The notes: generated from the letters alone by a model not told the origin. Positions 1 through 11,929 are shown, numbered from the stretch's first letter. The stretch: DNA of 64,000 nucleotides from Microstegium vimineum (GCA_022036555.1 CM039128.1:5573926-5637925), one strand, 5' to 3'. Numbers and translations are program-made.

Positions 1-2
1 CG

Positions 3-2180
3 GGATGGCACACACCTCTTATGGAGGATTTCTACACAGCAGCTAGGCTTGCCAACATCCAGCTACGCCCACACAGAGTCTGTTCCTTAGAGAACATAGC
101 GGCGATAGCTGGGGAAGAGATCAGTGAACACCTTACCTACCTTCCAGGACTCGCTGACCTTCTTGGTCATTCAGGCAGCTTTGTTGAGCATTGGATCAGA
201 GAGTTCTATGCCTCTGTCTGGATTGAGCCTACTCATAACTACATGCAGTATACCTTCAGAGGCATTCCGTGCATACTATACTTGACTTAGCTCAAAGAGA
301 CTCTCCACCTCACAGTTTCAGATACTTGTCTTCACGATGAGTGTTGCATAGGCCTACAGTTTCCATGGCATGCTCAAGGTGGTATCACTCTTCCAGCTCA
401 GAGAGTTGCTCCTATCTTCAGGCATCCCTTTGGGGAAGGCAGTCCCCGCACTCCAGCTGAGCTTACCCCCCTCGCTCATCGGTTGAATGAGATCCTTCGC
501 CGCACCCTGTTGCCTCGCACCGGTTTCAAGTAAGGTTTGACAAACCTACAACAGTTCCTTCTTCTTGCTCTTGTCACCTAGACACCGTTCGACATTGCAG
601 ACTTCATAGTGGCAGAGATAGAGGACTGTATTTCAGATGGCTTGAGAGCTAGGCGTCGGATGCCTTATGCTCACTGGATCAGTTCCATCTTAGCTCAGCG
701 GCTTGTGCGAGTGCACCCTGGTATTCGAGATCTACTTGATCAATCAGAGTCTGAATTCCCAGAGTACAAGATCATATCTTCAGTGGACAGTCGTCTGGGC
801 AATCGGGCACTTCGACAGGTCAGACTTCAGACAGCACCAACAGATATGGCCGATGTTGATGCACATGATGAGGCAATTAGAGGTGTTCAGCAGCAGGAGC
901 TTGAGGAGCTTGCCACTCACGAGGCAGAGGGTACAACTTGACACTTCCTCTGACAGCTCCGACGCAGACTACCACCCTATTCCTATTATGCCCGCAAGGG
1001 CTCACGACGCAGAGGCTGGTGGCTCTAGTACTGGGTCTACTTCAGAGACCTTGATGTTGAAGCTTCTTGATCAGATTCAGGAGCAGCAGGGCTCCCTTGT
1101 GACAGCCGTCACCCAGGTCTAGCAGAGACAGGACGAGCTCCAGCGACAGTCACAGGAGCGTCATGAGGAGCTGCAGCTACAGGTTCACCAGCGTCACCTT
1201 GAGGTTTAGCAGCAGATGTTAGCCATGCAGCTTGAGTCCCAACGTATGTAGTTTTAGTCTCAGCAGTTCCAGGCTCAGAACATGGCCATCATGGCTCAGA
1301 TGATGAAATGGACAGGTATGCCTACGATTGAGTTCCTGGTGCTCCACAGATCTAGATGATGAGCCAGACTCAGCCTTCTCAGACAGTTGGTCCCTCAGCG
1401 TCTCAGTTTCTAGCTCTTGGTCCCATTATGGGATCTCAGCAGACAGGTGGCCGTTCAGTGGCACCTCCAGTGTCAGCCGGACCGTCAGTCACTCCCACCC
1501 CCACCGTACAGTCCAGTGGACTTCAGGATGCCGGATCGACCACCCCGTTCTAGTCTTCGGCGACACAGGTTACTCAGTGGTTGGACACCCTTGGGCCGAC
1601 ACAGCAGTTCACTCCACTTACTACCGGCTTCACGCCGATGTCAGCCTCTCGAGGATTGTCTGCTCGTGACCTCTCCGCGTCGTTCAATGACGTTACCGGG
1701 CAGCCGTCCCCCACTGGTGAGGAGGTAGCAGCCGAGATAGCAGCAGAGCTCGTGTCACCGACCACGGGTCAGCATCTTTCTTCAGTTGCTTCGTCAGAGG
1801 CTACACTTGACACTCGGGCTCCAATTGGTTCTACTCCTCCACATGCTATAGTGACAGATGCCACCGTCGTTACCTCCAGTCCTTTGCAGCCTGAGCAGAC
1901 ACCGGTAGTTGAGACTCTAGTTGAGTCAGTGCATGAGGCACCACCGGGTTCCACAACTCTAGAGGCACCGGCACAGACAGTGGCAGAGGATCCTACTCCT
2001 ACACCCGCTATAGTTCCAGACTCTACGGCAGCAGAGGTAGTCAGCTCGTCAGCTCCAATCCCCCAGACAGCTTCACCTCTAGCTTCACATACTCAGGGGG
2101 AGGACTCGGATGATGGTCTTGATGACTTCCGCGGACTTGATCGTGTCATGACTGCTTCCACTCCACCTCCAGACACGTAG
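3..2180 (+). pseudogene. decayed ORF, plant transposon-associated protein (PF20167-like)
   Basis: A single protein can be followed from the window edge to the stop at 2178-2180, so its true start is probably upstream. The first part (3-941) is one frame broken by in-frame stops at 288-290, 531-533 and 579-581. The frame then slips near 930, with further stops around 1120, 1207 and 1249, and returns to the first frame at about 1356. The N-terminal part has the WIREFYASVWIEP type of motif that I associate with the 'putative plant transposon protein' domain found in grass retroelements. The middle is Gln-rich and likely coiled (about 1030-1300). The last 250 residues are Pro/Thr/Ser-rich and acidic at the end. 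No catalytic motif is seen. The family assignment is from memory of motifs and is tentative; the joined reading frame is directly visible. Confidence 0.6.
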
Positions 2181-2627
2181 ACTTTGGTGCTTAGACGCCA
2201 AAGGGGAGAGGGAGAGTCGAGTAGATGGCTAGCTTCAGGGGGAGCTAGTAGGATTCGTTCTTTTGATGTGTATTATACTTTATCGCATCATGCATCACGT
2301 TTACCGTCTTTATGCATTGTATGATATGTTTGTGATGGTTGAGACTTGATGGTTGTGTGACAGGTGTGGACCTCCTGTATTTATATCATGTCACTTGGTT
2401 ATGCTATTGCTTCCGCGCTAATCTCTAAATCTTTTGGTATAACATATCCTTTTGAAATCAAGTACTTTGCTCTTTTCAATCATGTGTGCTTGTCATGGCT
2501 TGAATGGTTTAGGCATGTATTTGTCCTTCTTATTACTAACCCATGCCTATTTCATGTCAAGTCATGTTTTCTCTTATCAAAATTCACTCATAATCTATAC
2601 TCAAGCTTGTATTGTCGTCAATCACCT
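2181..2627 (+). other. 3' untranslated stretch of the ORF-bearing element
   Basis: No ORF of note. Just after the stop comes the phrase gacgccaaaggggagagg (2198-2215), a purine-rich word that often follows this type of ORF in grass repeats. The rest is T-rich and leads into the polypurine tract. Confidence 0.5.
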
Positions 2628-2640
2628 AAAAGGGGGAGAT
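2628..2640 (+). promoter_or_regulatory. polypurine tract before the 3' LTR
   Basis: The sequence aaaagggggagat lies immediately before a TG that starts the LTR at 2641. This is the usual SIRE/Maximus copia form of the plus-strand primer. The same arrangement recurs, in corrupted form, before the 3' LTR of Copia A at about 15468-15481. Confidence 0.7.
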
Positions 2641-3329
2641 TGAAGAATCATGGTCCCTTGTGTTTAGGCGATTAACGACAATGCTAGGTCACTATGACTA
2701 ACATGTGTTTTGCAGAGGCAAAGTCATTAGAGTTAGGTCATTAGTGATGCTAGATGAATGGGCTTAATGGTATTCATGCCCCCAAGATGGAAATCGTTTA
2801 GGTTTCAAAGGATGGAGATACAAGTTGAAGACTAGGCTAGCTCTTAGTGCCATGAGGTTGAGAAGGGCACTAAGTATAGACTAGGACTTTGTTTTTCCTT
2901 TTGACCGTACTATAAAGGGGGTATGAGGTTAGTAGCTTGACCTAGGAGAGTTTGGGAATGTTGGTGTATGTACACTTGTCACAACTAGTCCTAGAGACCT
3001 TGCTATCAGCCCTTGGTTAGCCCTTGAGATGGTAGGAGCAAAACCCCTAGAGAAGACTTAGTGAAAAGAGTTGAAACAGGGGAGAAAGAAGCTCCAGACC
3101 AGTTTGCCTAGGAGGCTCCGGACAAATGGAAGTGGTCCGGTGGTCCTGCCTTAAGCAGTTCTCTGAGGAAGGTGCTCCGGACAACCTGTCCGGAGGGCAC
3201 CAGACTAATGGAAGTAGTCCGGTGGCCACCTGGTTCTGAAAGGTTTTCAGACAGTGCTCCGGACAGCCTATCCGGGGGGCATCGGACTAATGGAAGTAGT
3301 CTGGTGGCCACTGTGTTCTTCAGCAAGTC
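2641..3329 (+). repeat. 3' LTR of the ORF-bearing element, first part
   Basis: Starts TGAAGAATCATGG directly after the polypurine tract. It is interrupted at 3330 by Copia A and appears to resume at about 17321. A phrase near its start (ttgtgtttaggcgattaacg) resembles the opening of SIRE-type LTRs. Its last 240 bases are a tandem repeat rich in TCCGG words. Confidence 0.6.
3091..3329 (+). repeat. tandem repeat, about 82-bp unit, nearly three copies
   Basis: Copies begin at about 3091, 3174 and 3256. Each carries a GCTCCGGAC-like word, then a run ending in aatggaagta/gtggtccggtgg. The last two copies are close to identical over about 60 bases. The third is cut by the Copia A insertion at 3330. 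Confidence 0.7.
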
Positions 3330-5156
3330 TGAAAGACCTTGTTTGGTTTTGAGTAATTGATGAAACCTATCGACTAACCCTTGTACTAAGTGTATGATCA
3401 AGATAGGGTGGTTCACCTTGGTACATGGAGCTAGATGGATGATCATGATGAATCAAGTGCTCCATGGACTAAGGAAAAGAAGAAAGAGAAAAACAAAATG
3501 GACCCAAGGCAAAGGTATATCCATAGGCCATTTTTGGTTTAGTGATCAAGACACTATAGAGAGTGTGATCACATTAGGATAGATAGCCGTACTATCAAGA
3601 AGGGAAAACTCGTATCGATTGCGGGTTTTCATGTGCCACTAGGTTTGCATTGCATTCACATAAATTGAACCTAGTGACATGAACAAAACTAAATATAATC
3701 CATGGACTATATTTGTAAAAGCTAACACAGGTGAACAAAGGAATGAATCACAAGGTGTTAGCACATGGAAGCTTGGAGAAGAAGAAGTGGCTCGGTTTGT
3801 CACTCAGAGAGGCTCCGACGCAAGTCCGGACGTAGGGCAGAGGCCGACCAGACCAATGGACATGCCTTCGGAAGCAAACCCTAGGCCTCGGCCTCTCTGG
3901 ACAGAGGTCCGGACGCTAAAGAGAGTCCGGACGATGACTCCGTCACGGGTCCGGCTCGGCGCTCTCTGGACTCCTCTGGATGTATTTATCCGAACATTGA
4001 ATGCGGTCCGGACGCAAGAGACCGGACACGGGTCCGGAGCTGAGGAGCTCCCTGGACCTTCTCTGGACCGAGTCCGGACGCAGAAGAAAGGAGCAACCGG
4101 ACGCTACTATTCCCTAGGTCCGGAGGTAGCACGTCAGCACAGAGAAGGGCGCCAACGGCAGGATTCAAATCGGCAGAGGGTCCGGACGCAGACGCGATGG
4201 TCCGGACCCCCATGCATACTGCGTCCGGACTGACGCAGACAGCTGAGAAAGAGGGGCAAAACGGCTAGTTCCATGGTGGTGGATATTTATATGTTTTGGC
4301 CGGCCTCTTGGGCTATCTCTTGCACCTCCCATTCATTTGAGACATTTGTGCTTGCTTGAGATAGCCCCCAACTCACTCTCTTCACTCTTGTTGCATACTT
4401 GTGAGAGTTTGAGTGATCCAAGTGCTTTGATCATTCCATTGCATCTTAGTGGCACTTGGTCATCGTCATCGCCGCGTGGTTTCTTGTTATTCTTGGTGTT
4501 TGCCAACACCTAGACGGCTTGGCGAATGTGGAGAAGCTTTGGCGCAATTGGTGATTGTTTGTGGCCGACTTCGGTGATTGTGAGAGGGCTTGTACCCACC
4601 TCGGCGGAGAGCCAAAGGGTAACTCTAGTGGATTGCTCGTGTCATTGAGTTACTCTCATTTGTGTGGTTTCTTGTGGCGCCCGGGTAGTGGGTTTGCTAA
4701 TTAGCCACCGAAACACCATTTGAGTAGTCGACACAACGAGGACTAGCTTTGTGGCAACCAAGTGAACCTCGGGAGAAAAATCGATTGTCATCTTGTCTCC
4801 CGGCTATTCATTGATATTCATTGTGATTGGTTCATCCTATTGACATTCATACATCACAAGGCATCGGTATAGCAATTAGCACCTCTCTTGTATTTACTAT
4901 TTCATATCTTGTCTAGTTAGCTTGCTAGTTAGCTTCTTGAGTAGTTGTTCTTGCTAGCTTGTGCTAAGTGCTTTAGGTTCTTGCTATTGATTGACAAGCA
5001 CTTAGTTGACTAGAATTGCATTGGATAGGTGGATTTGCACCCCAAGTAGAGCTAGAGCAAAAAGCTTCGCTTAAGTGTTATCTAACCATTTGCTCTGGTG
5101 ATTTGTAGAATTTTTATTAGGCTATTCACCCCCCTCTAGCCATCTAGGACCTTTCA
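3330..5156 (+). repeat. 5' LTR of Copia A (1827 bp)
   Basis: Starts TGAAAGACCTTGTTTGG and ends CTAGGACCTTTCA. It contains a GC-rich zone (3810-4235) with many copies of the word GTCCGGACG and its relatives, then a promoter-like stretch with gatatttatatg near 4285. It is clean in sequence and aligns along its length with 15482-17315. Confidence 0.88.
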
Positions 5157-5158
5157 AG

Positions 5159-5170
5159 TGGTATCAGAGT
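5159..5170 (+). promoter_or_regulatory. primer binding site, initiator tRNA-Met type
   Basis: The sequence tggtatcagagt begins two bases after the LTR end. It complements the 3' end of plant initiator tRNA-Met except for T in place of C at position 12. This is the primer site used by most plant copia elements. Confidence 0.9.
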
Positions 5171-5216
5171 CGTGGTCACCGCTATTATCAAGGCTTAAAA
5201 ACCTTTGGTGTTAGTG

Positions 5217-5646
5217 ATGGCTCAATATCATTCAATCATGTGGGGAGCAAACCGCCAATATTTGATGGCACCTCATTTGATTATTGGAAAAGGAAGATGA
5301 AGATGCATCTAGGCTCAATACATGAAAAGGTGTGGAGTGTGACCGAACATGACTTTGTCATTCTTGATGAAGCCGCTCCCACACCTAAAGAGCAAGAGAA
5401 CCGACAATGCAACACCATGACACTCAATGTCATCTACAATGGCATTGACTCCAAGGTGTTTGAACAAATCAAAGATCTAGAGAAAGCAAGTGAAGTATGG
5501 AAGAGATTAGAAGATACATATGAAGGCACGTCAACGGTAAAGAATGTCAAGCTATACATGCTCAAGGACAAGATATCTCACTTCAAGATGAAGGATGATG
5601 AGTCCATCCTGGAAATGTTCCATAGGTTCCAAGTGATCATCAATGA
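5217..5646 (+). pseudogene. Copia A gag, N-terminal part
   Basis: The likely start is the ATG at 5217. A one-base loss just before 5240 shifts the frame, after which a clean reading runs to the solo LTR at 5647. Motifs PPIFDGTSFDYWKRKM and the region around EVWKRLEDTYEG are the usual opening of Maximus/SIRE capsid proteins (the retroviral-type gag that packs the RNA). The reading breaks at NDV because the solo LTR enters here. Its continuation starts at 9943. Confidence 0.85.
5642..5646 (+). repeat. target site duplication AATGA, left copy
   Basis: AATGA at 5642-5646 is repeated at 9943-9947, directly flanking the solo LTR. The second copy restores the gag context. Confidence 0.85.
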
Positions 5647-8600
5647 TGTGACAGAACCGCCCAAATTATAAGAGATCAAGTACAAAAGTAGCCGAATTAA
5701 CTGCCACTAAGAGCACTTGAGCCCATATAATCCCGTAGTCCGCCGAGCGTCCCGAAAGACCTCGGTTAAATCAACTTCACACCAAGGATCACTAGATTAA
5801 GTAAATACAAATCACTAAGCTCAGAGTTTGCGGCGGAATAAAATTACATTTGGGTTGACAAATAAATAATACAAGTTTGGGTTCAAAACCCTTTAGTAAA
5901 ATAACATAGCTTTGAAATGATTGGAATAATATAAGTTGAAATACATTGCTAGCTTAAATCACATCCTCCGACAACAGCATAGGGATGAGGGAATAATATA
6001 GAATCACTGTGCCCACTGGTGGTTAGCCACACCTTCAGCAGTATGAGACCTTCACCTACAACAAGGTGGGATAAACCCTGAGTACTCGAATGTACTCAGC
6101 TAGACTTACCCGTCTAACTGAAAATAAAGACTCCAAGGATATGCATGGCCATTTATGTGGATCTGGATAAACTTTGCTTTTGCGGAAATGCGAGAAAGAT
6201 GGAACAACTTTAAATATTAGAGAGCAGCCATTTTCCATCCTATTATTTATATCTAGGTTATGCACCTGTACTAGAGCACTCACTTGATCTACGCAAACAA
6301 TAAGATAATACCATATCCAGTTCATTTGTCCATATTTTAGTAGAACCATTATCGATGTCACATGGAGTTATAACGTGGTGAAGCTCAGCATAATCCCCCA
6401 CTATCCAGTGGGAGGCGGCGACTCGAATCGATATACAACCAACTGGCAAGATTACCTTTAACACACGTCCACATTTTCCCCGTCGGTCCATGCATTGGGT
6501 TACCGCTCAACACTGCCCAGGTAGTAACGTCGCGAGCTCAGGGTAATCCACCCAATTGGAGAAATCAGTTGGCCACCACGGGCATGTCGTATCTCCAAAC
6601 TAGAGGGAGCCAAAAGTAGACTGAGAGTCGGTCCGGATAGTGTTTACTCGGCTTCGCGGTCGAAACTCACATCGGCCCCTATGTGAAAGGGCGCATTCGA
6701 ATATGTAAGAGGGTCACCATCGTATACAAACCTATACGATTCAACGACGGACTGCCCCCAAATCTAAACCACTTGGTGCCCTTGCCTTCCAGTTGACCGC
6801 ATTTCATTACTACCATTGGTTCTTTCCCACGATAGCAAAATATAGCCAACCGTGATCGGTATTACCCCCCATGGGATAATACTATACATATAAAGGTAAC
6901 CATTGAGCTAAGCATGCTAAGCGGTTGCTTTTACTTTTATTATCAGGGTTAACAAGGTAGGTAATTCAATAGTCAACGAAGGAAATACAACAATTGGGAT
7001 TCATCCAACTCTTAGCACTTAATGCATCACAAAATAAAATACTCAAGTAGATTAATTGTAAATATTGGGAGGCTTAAGGATGCTCCGGGCTTTCCTGGGA
7101 CCACACTAGGTTAGTGTTCGTTGGAGGTCACTTGTTTGGCGAGCACCTTCAAAGATACTTCCATCTTCGGACTTCATCCTTCAACATCACATACGGGTTA
7201 GCTCCAAGCGTCACGTCCTTCACGTATGTACTTATCGTACCTAAACGAAATGCACATGCGTATGTATGAATGTGAGGCAAAGATAACACGAACAACATAT
7301 ATAACCATTCAACACAAGCACAAGATCATACATGACATACACATAAGTACTTGGAATATTTATCAAAGTATCACTCAAACACAACATAAGAGATACAAGC
7401 ACATTTCATGGCATACATAGACACTTAGAATTACTTAGCTAATTATCACCCAACTTAACATAAAAGATAACAGACATAAAGAGCAGGGTATACTATTAAT
7501 ATAAAGTCACAACATGACAAGTATTCATCCATCAAGTTTACTTAATACATTAAACTAGCAAGAACAAGTTAGAGTAATTAACTTAGATATGCAACTTCGG
7601 GACAGCAACACTGCAGTCACGATTTAATCCATAATTGAAGTTGTACTAATCCAACAAACATGATTCTTATATATTTGAAAAGCTAATTAAGTTATCTACA
7701 ACTTTATATAAACATGCAAAGATGATTTAATAGTTAAGCAACTCGAAATAAAGAAAGAATACATCTCTGTCCTAAGAGTGGACAGATTTGACAACCCTTC
7801 TTAAAACTGCTATAACTCAAGATTTGGACATCCTAAAAATATGAATCTTAATAATATGGAACGCTTATGAAAAGCACTACAAATTATTCCACACTAGCAA
7901 TTCATGATTCACAGCTTAACTTAGATCAAAACCACTTTAAAGCAGATCTGTCCAAAGAATACGGTAGATTCAACTTGCAACTTAATAAATGCATATCTCT
8001 CAAACTACTGGAGATATGACAATGAAAGTTAACATAAGATAGGTAGTAATATTATCTACAACTTTGGTATTCACCATACCAACAGAAAACACCATTTAAT
8101 ACATGATAAAATTTATTTTCTAACAACTATGCATGCAGCCAAAACAGCAATATAACGAACTTGTTATTTTTTATAAATCACAAACCATCAACAAACAGTC
8201 ATGAAACTTAACCCAACATCATTCATCATATAAGGAATACACCATAATTATTTCATAATTTTTAGAGCAATTCTCAACTGCGATAAATATTTAATTCATA
8301 TACTTATGCTTCTAAAACAGCAGCACACAAAAGCATTTTTATCACAAACAAATCGAACTGAAACATAGCATCCAACAGACCTAGTGCGTAGAGAATTTAA
8401 CAAGAATTCCAAAAAGTCCAAAACCCACTATCATACGATTTTTAGTTGATTTTATACGGATTATCAAAGTTCATGCATTAAATCTGAAAACAAAAACGAA
8501 TACACTTTGCATCGGGGACCTTCAACCTTTCCGAAAACAACCAAGCCTAGATCTGAAAATCTCTCTCTCTAGTACTTTTGTGTCTGGGCCCAGAGAGGAT

Positions 8601-9942
8601 TTCTATTTCTCCCTTTACCCCTTCTTCTTCCTCCGTCGAGGGAAGAACAGAGGGCGACGGTGGAGCTCCGGAGGGGCCAGTGGAGTCCGGCGGCCGGCAG
8701 GGAAGGGTCAGCGCATGGGGGTAACCATCCGGGGCCATGCCATGGCCGCGCCTGCCCTTGGTTTGGCCAGCAGAAGCCCGCTGCGGCCTGCAAGGGAGCA
8801 GCAGCAACAGCTCTGCTTCTCGCCATCCATGGCGAGAGCAAAGCCAGGGGAGTGGGAGAGGATGAGGAAAGCGTCTAGGTGCTTCCCCCCTTTCTTGCAG
8901 CTGAACACAGAGAGGGAGTGGGGGTGTCAGCCATGGTGGGGGCGAGCTTTGTGCATGGTTGCCACGTTCTGGACACGCGTCCCCCATTCAGGCATTGCAT
9001 CGAGCACGTGGTGGGTGACGGTGTGGCCGGCGTGGGAGGCGTTTTTGGGCTGCTTCCTGGCCGAATTTGGACATGGGCCGAATACGAAAGTTGTTCATCT
9101 CGAGCTTCTCTACATTTTCCATTTAACCACCAAAGTCGTTAGAGCAATGGATTAGCGGTTAATTAATCTCCAATTTGTAGTGTCAATTCATTGACAACCA
9201 TTAACGAAACCTTAAATTAACTACTAATACCAAGTCAAATGGATTCCAACTTTTTGCAGGCTCTTCTCCAAAACATATGTTCCAACTCTTATATTCGGCT
9301 CAACTCAAGTTTGTTGATAAATTTTTGGAGAACGCGGAATGCCAACCTAGTTGACACTGAAGTTCCGACTTAACCAAATTTATACTCTTGAAACAGCAGC
9401 AATTCAGTTTTGGAGCCTCCATTTGACAAGCTTGGAGGGAGATTCAGACCTAGGTCATTAAACAAAGTTTGTTGTACGCATTTTGATCTGCCACTTTTCT
9501 TTAAGGGCCATCCTCATATCTTGTACCGAAAATGCATTTCCACTTTGATCAAGTATCATTAGAGAAAGCTTAAACTAGGGTTTTGAGCCGATCGGGTATT
9601 TTCTCCACTTTTGCTCAACACAAACCCTTCATAACTTTTGTTGTAGAATTCATTTGGAGTATTTCGGGGAAGGTTGCAAGACTCGGTTGACCTCGTATAA
9701 TTATATCCACTTCATAAAGTAATCCGGGAATTATAAAAGTCGTCATTCCATGTGGTGTTTTACTTCCAAAGTGTACCAAACTTTTCCAATGGTTCATATC
9801 GATGGAAATAGATATAAGACACATATCATAAATATCTTCTCATAATTTCCCGATATATGAACTATGGTCTCTGATTTCCTTCTGATCTGACTTCATTAGG
9901 CTTAACCACTTTTAGCCCGTGATTAAAACTACGAATGTTACA
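5647..9942. mobile_element. solo LTR, 4.3 kb, long Ty3/gypsy type
   Basis: Begins TGTGACAGAACC and ends GAATGTTACA, flanked by AATGA on both sides. I see no primer site, no polypurine tract, no protein domain and no second copy of the terminal sequence inside. It therefore looks like a solo LTR left by recombination between two LTRs rather than a complete element. LTRs of 3-4.5 kb that open TGTGACA are typical of Tekay/Del-type chromoviruses in grasses; this lineage call is from memory. The family resembles the LTR that begins at 61864, sharing a gcggaa(t)aaa word and a 'tactcagc' zone near the start. Confidence 0.8.
8560..9070. other. GC-rich core inside the solo LTR
   Basis: After a CT-rich run (ctctctctctagtac) the base composition jumps to GC-rich for about 500 bases. 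ORFs of 70-190 codons appear in several frames on both strands here. None has a recognisable motif, and overlapping opposite-strand ORFs are expected by chance in GC-rich DNA. It may be the LTR promoter and leader zone, but nothing proves this. Confidence 0.4.
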
Positions 9943-9947
9943 AATGA
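9943..9947 (+). repeat. target site duplication AATGA, right copy
   Basis: Right partner of 5642-5646. Immediately after it the gag sequence of Copia A resumes. Confidence 0.85.
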
Positions 9948-10740
9948 TCTCAAGACTTGGGTGAGAAGGTCAAAGATGAAGACTTCTCAAACCGCTTTCT
10001 TAGTTATTTGTCCAATAAATACAAAACTTTGAGGCAAATAATTAGGAGAGATGGTTTGGACAAGATCACTCCTAATGAAGTACTTGGTGAGATCATGACC
10101 GAAGAGCAATACAATGAGGAAAGTGAAGAAGAGGTCAAGGAAAAAAAGAAAAGAAAAGAAGAGCTTAGAATTCAAGGCTTCTTCATCCAAGAGCAAGGGC
10201 AAAGCAAAGAAGCAAGAGTCAAGTGATGATGAAGAAGCTAGTGATGATGATGATGAGATGATGGCCCTCTTTGTGCGCAAGTTTGGTAAGTTCATGAAGA
10301 AGAAGGGCTATGGTGCTAGGAAGAGAAGAGACAACTTCAAGGCAAAGAATATGAGAAGAGATCTACAAGTGCAAGAGCACCGTCACATGATTGCGGATTG
10401 TCCCAATCATAGTGATGATGATGAGAAGAAGAGCAAGCATGACAAGAAGGGAAGAAGCTATCCTTCACCAAGAAGAAGGGTGAATCATATGTGGTGACTT
10501 GGGATGATAGTGATTCTTCCGATGATACTCTAGTGATGATGAGAGGAAGAAGGCCAAGAAGAAGTCTTTGGCAAGCATTGCTATCAACAACAAGCCATCC
10601 ATCTTCGACACTCCTCATGCTCATGGCTAAGCCAAACAAAGGTACAATCCTATGTGATAGTGATAGTGATAATGATAGTAGTGATATGAGGAGAATACTC
10701 CAAGGAGGAACTAGTTAGATGATGAAGCAAACTTATGGTG
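9943..10740 (+). pseudogene. Copia A gag, central and C-terminal part
   Basis: Resumes the capsid reading after the solo LTR, with one base missing near 9955. Motifs LGEKVKDEDFSNRFLSYL and DGLDKITPNEVLGEI are SIRE/Maximus gag signatures. A frameshift near 10115-10225 moves into a Lys/Ser/Asp-rich tail. A CCHC zinc knuckle lies at about 10358-10405: the first Cys pair (tacaagtgcaag) and GHMIADC-like part are in different frames, so the knuckle is broken by an indel. The tail continues acidic and basic to about 10740. Confidence 0.8.
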
Positions 10741-11545
10741 CTTTGAGAAAAAGAGAAAGGAGTGCAAAGAATTGAACAAGAAGCTTAAGGCTCTTGAACA
10801 ACCCTTTTTGATGAGCTCAAGGGCTCTCATGAAGCTAATGGAAGCCCAGAAGCTTGGGGGGACCCCACTACAAGTTTAAAAAGGCTCATCCTCTCTCCTT
10901 GATCAAAGCAAGGAAAAGGTTGTTGCATCATGCAATGTTGGAGTAATTTTGTGTATTCTAATGAATCATTTTTCACTCCTATCATTGTTGCACCAACCGA
11001 AACACAATGTAGCACCTCCACTTGCACATCTACTAGTGATAGCTCAAAGGATGATGCTACCTAGTGATTGAAAATGAAAATTGAAAAATGATTTTAATGA
11101 ACTCACTCATGCTTTGGGTAAGCATATGGTGGGAACCCCCGCTGCTAAAGTGCTTGGGTAGCCAAAGATTCTCTCATTACAAAGGGGGTTTTTGGCTATC
11201 CCCCCAAAAAGGGGCAATTTGGCCTTTGTCACTCCTAACCTAGCTTTGTGAGGAGCAATGGCCGGTTTTGCACAAAAGGCAAACAAGTAGGGCATGTAGA
11301 CCAATATTGCAAACTTAACATGAGCCAAACCAAGTTTGCTAAAGCTACCTCTATGCACTTTGATTCATATTATAGCTCCCAAAAAGTGCTAAAGGTATCA
11401 TGGCTAAGTATGTTGGCACATCCTATTGGCCCAAAAAAGAAGGCTTTTTGGGGTACCAAAACCCTTTGGGGCACTAACTTTGGAGGACCCAAACAAGTAT
11501 GGGTACCTAAAAAAACTAATTTGTTTTTAGGTCAATTACAAAGCC
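10741..11545 (+). pseudogene. Copia A gag coiled-coil tail and second knuckle
   Basis: Frame is hard to follow from here because the poor-quality tract begins near 10850. A Lys/Glu-rich coil-like stretch (10741-10810) is followed by a Ser/Thr-rich stretch (10985-11055). At about 11250-11320 comes a degenerate knuckle ending GHVDQYCKL. This layout matches the second half of SIRE-type gag. Confidence 0.55.
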
Positions 11546-11800
11546 GAAAGGCATTGGGTGCTTGATAGTGGGTGCCTCAACCATGCCCCGGGGTTCTAGA
11601 ATGTTCAAATCAATCAACTCCAACACCAATGATGGCATTGATAGTATTCATTTGTGATAATGTCAAGGGCAAGGTCAAGGGTCTTGGTAAGATTGCAATA
11701 TCCAATACTTGAGCATATCAAAAGTCTTGCTAGTTGAAAGCTTGAACTTCAAATTTGCTATCGGTAGCTAATTGTGTGATCTTAGATTCAAATGCATATT
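11546..11800 (+). pseudogene. Copia A aspartic protease
   Basis: The motif WVLDSG at about 11548-11566 is the catalytic Asp loop of copia proteases, which cut the polyprotein. Downstream, fragments reading NTNDGIDSI, KVKGLGKIAISN and VLLVESLNF follow in shifting frames, as expected for the protease body. Several single-base gaps break the frame; in this tract they may be sequence errors. Confidence 0.7.
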
Positions 11801-11929
11801 TGGAATAGATATGTAAAGATCATTAGTAAGATGTTCAAACTTGATCTTCAAAGGCTTTAGATATGAGAACCCTACCTATTGATTTCAATGCAAGTGAAGC
11901 TCAATTGTCAACTTGTTTGCTCCTAAATC

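Larger units (their letters stand above)
1..3329 (+). mobile_element. 3' part of a probably non-autonomous LTR retrotransposon, truncated by the window edge
   Basis: This segment holds a decayed ORF, a 3' untranslated stretch, a polypurine tract at 2628-2640 and the first 689 bases of the 3' LTR. The LTR is then broken by Copia A. No gag knuckle, protease, integrase or RT is seen between the ORF and the polypurine tract, so the element looks non-autonomous, although its 5' half is outside the window. The PPT and LTR start resemble those of SIRE/Maximus copia elements, which suggests (inference) that such elements supplied its enzymes. Confidence 0.6.

Noticed and set aside
3810..4235. Regularly recurring GTCCGGACG words resembling a repeat array
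   Set aside because: Spacing is irregular and there are no conserved spacers or fixed repeat length, so this is not a CRISPR or satellite array; it is LTR composition.
5159..5170. tRNA-Met-like sequence, also at 37458
   Set aside because: Only the 3' end of the tRNA is matched, in antisense form, two bases after an LTR. These are primer binding sites, not tRNA genes.
8547..9155. ORFs of 146 and 191 codons on opposite strands
   Set aside because: They lie in the GC-rich core of a solo LTR, overlap each other, and have no recognisable motif.
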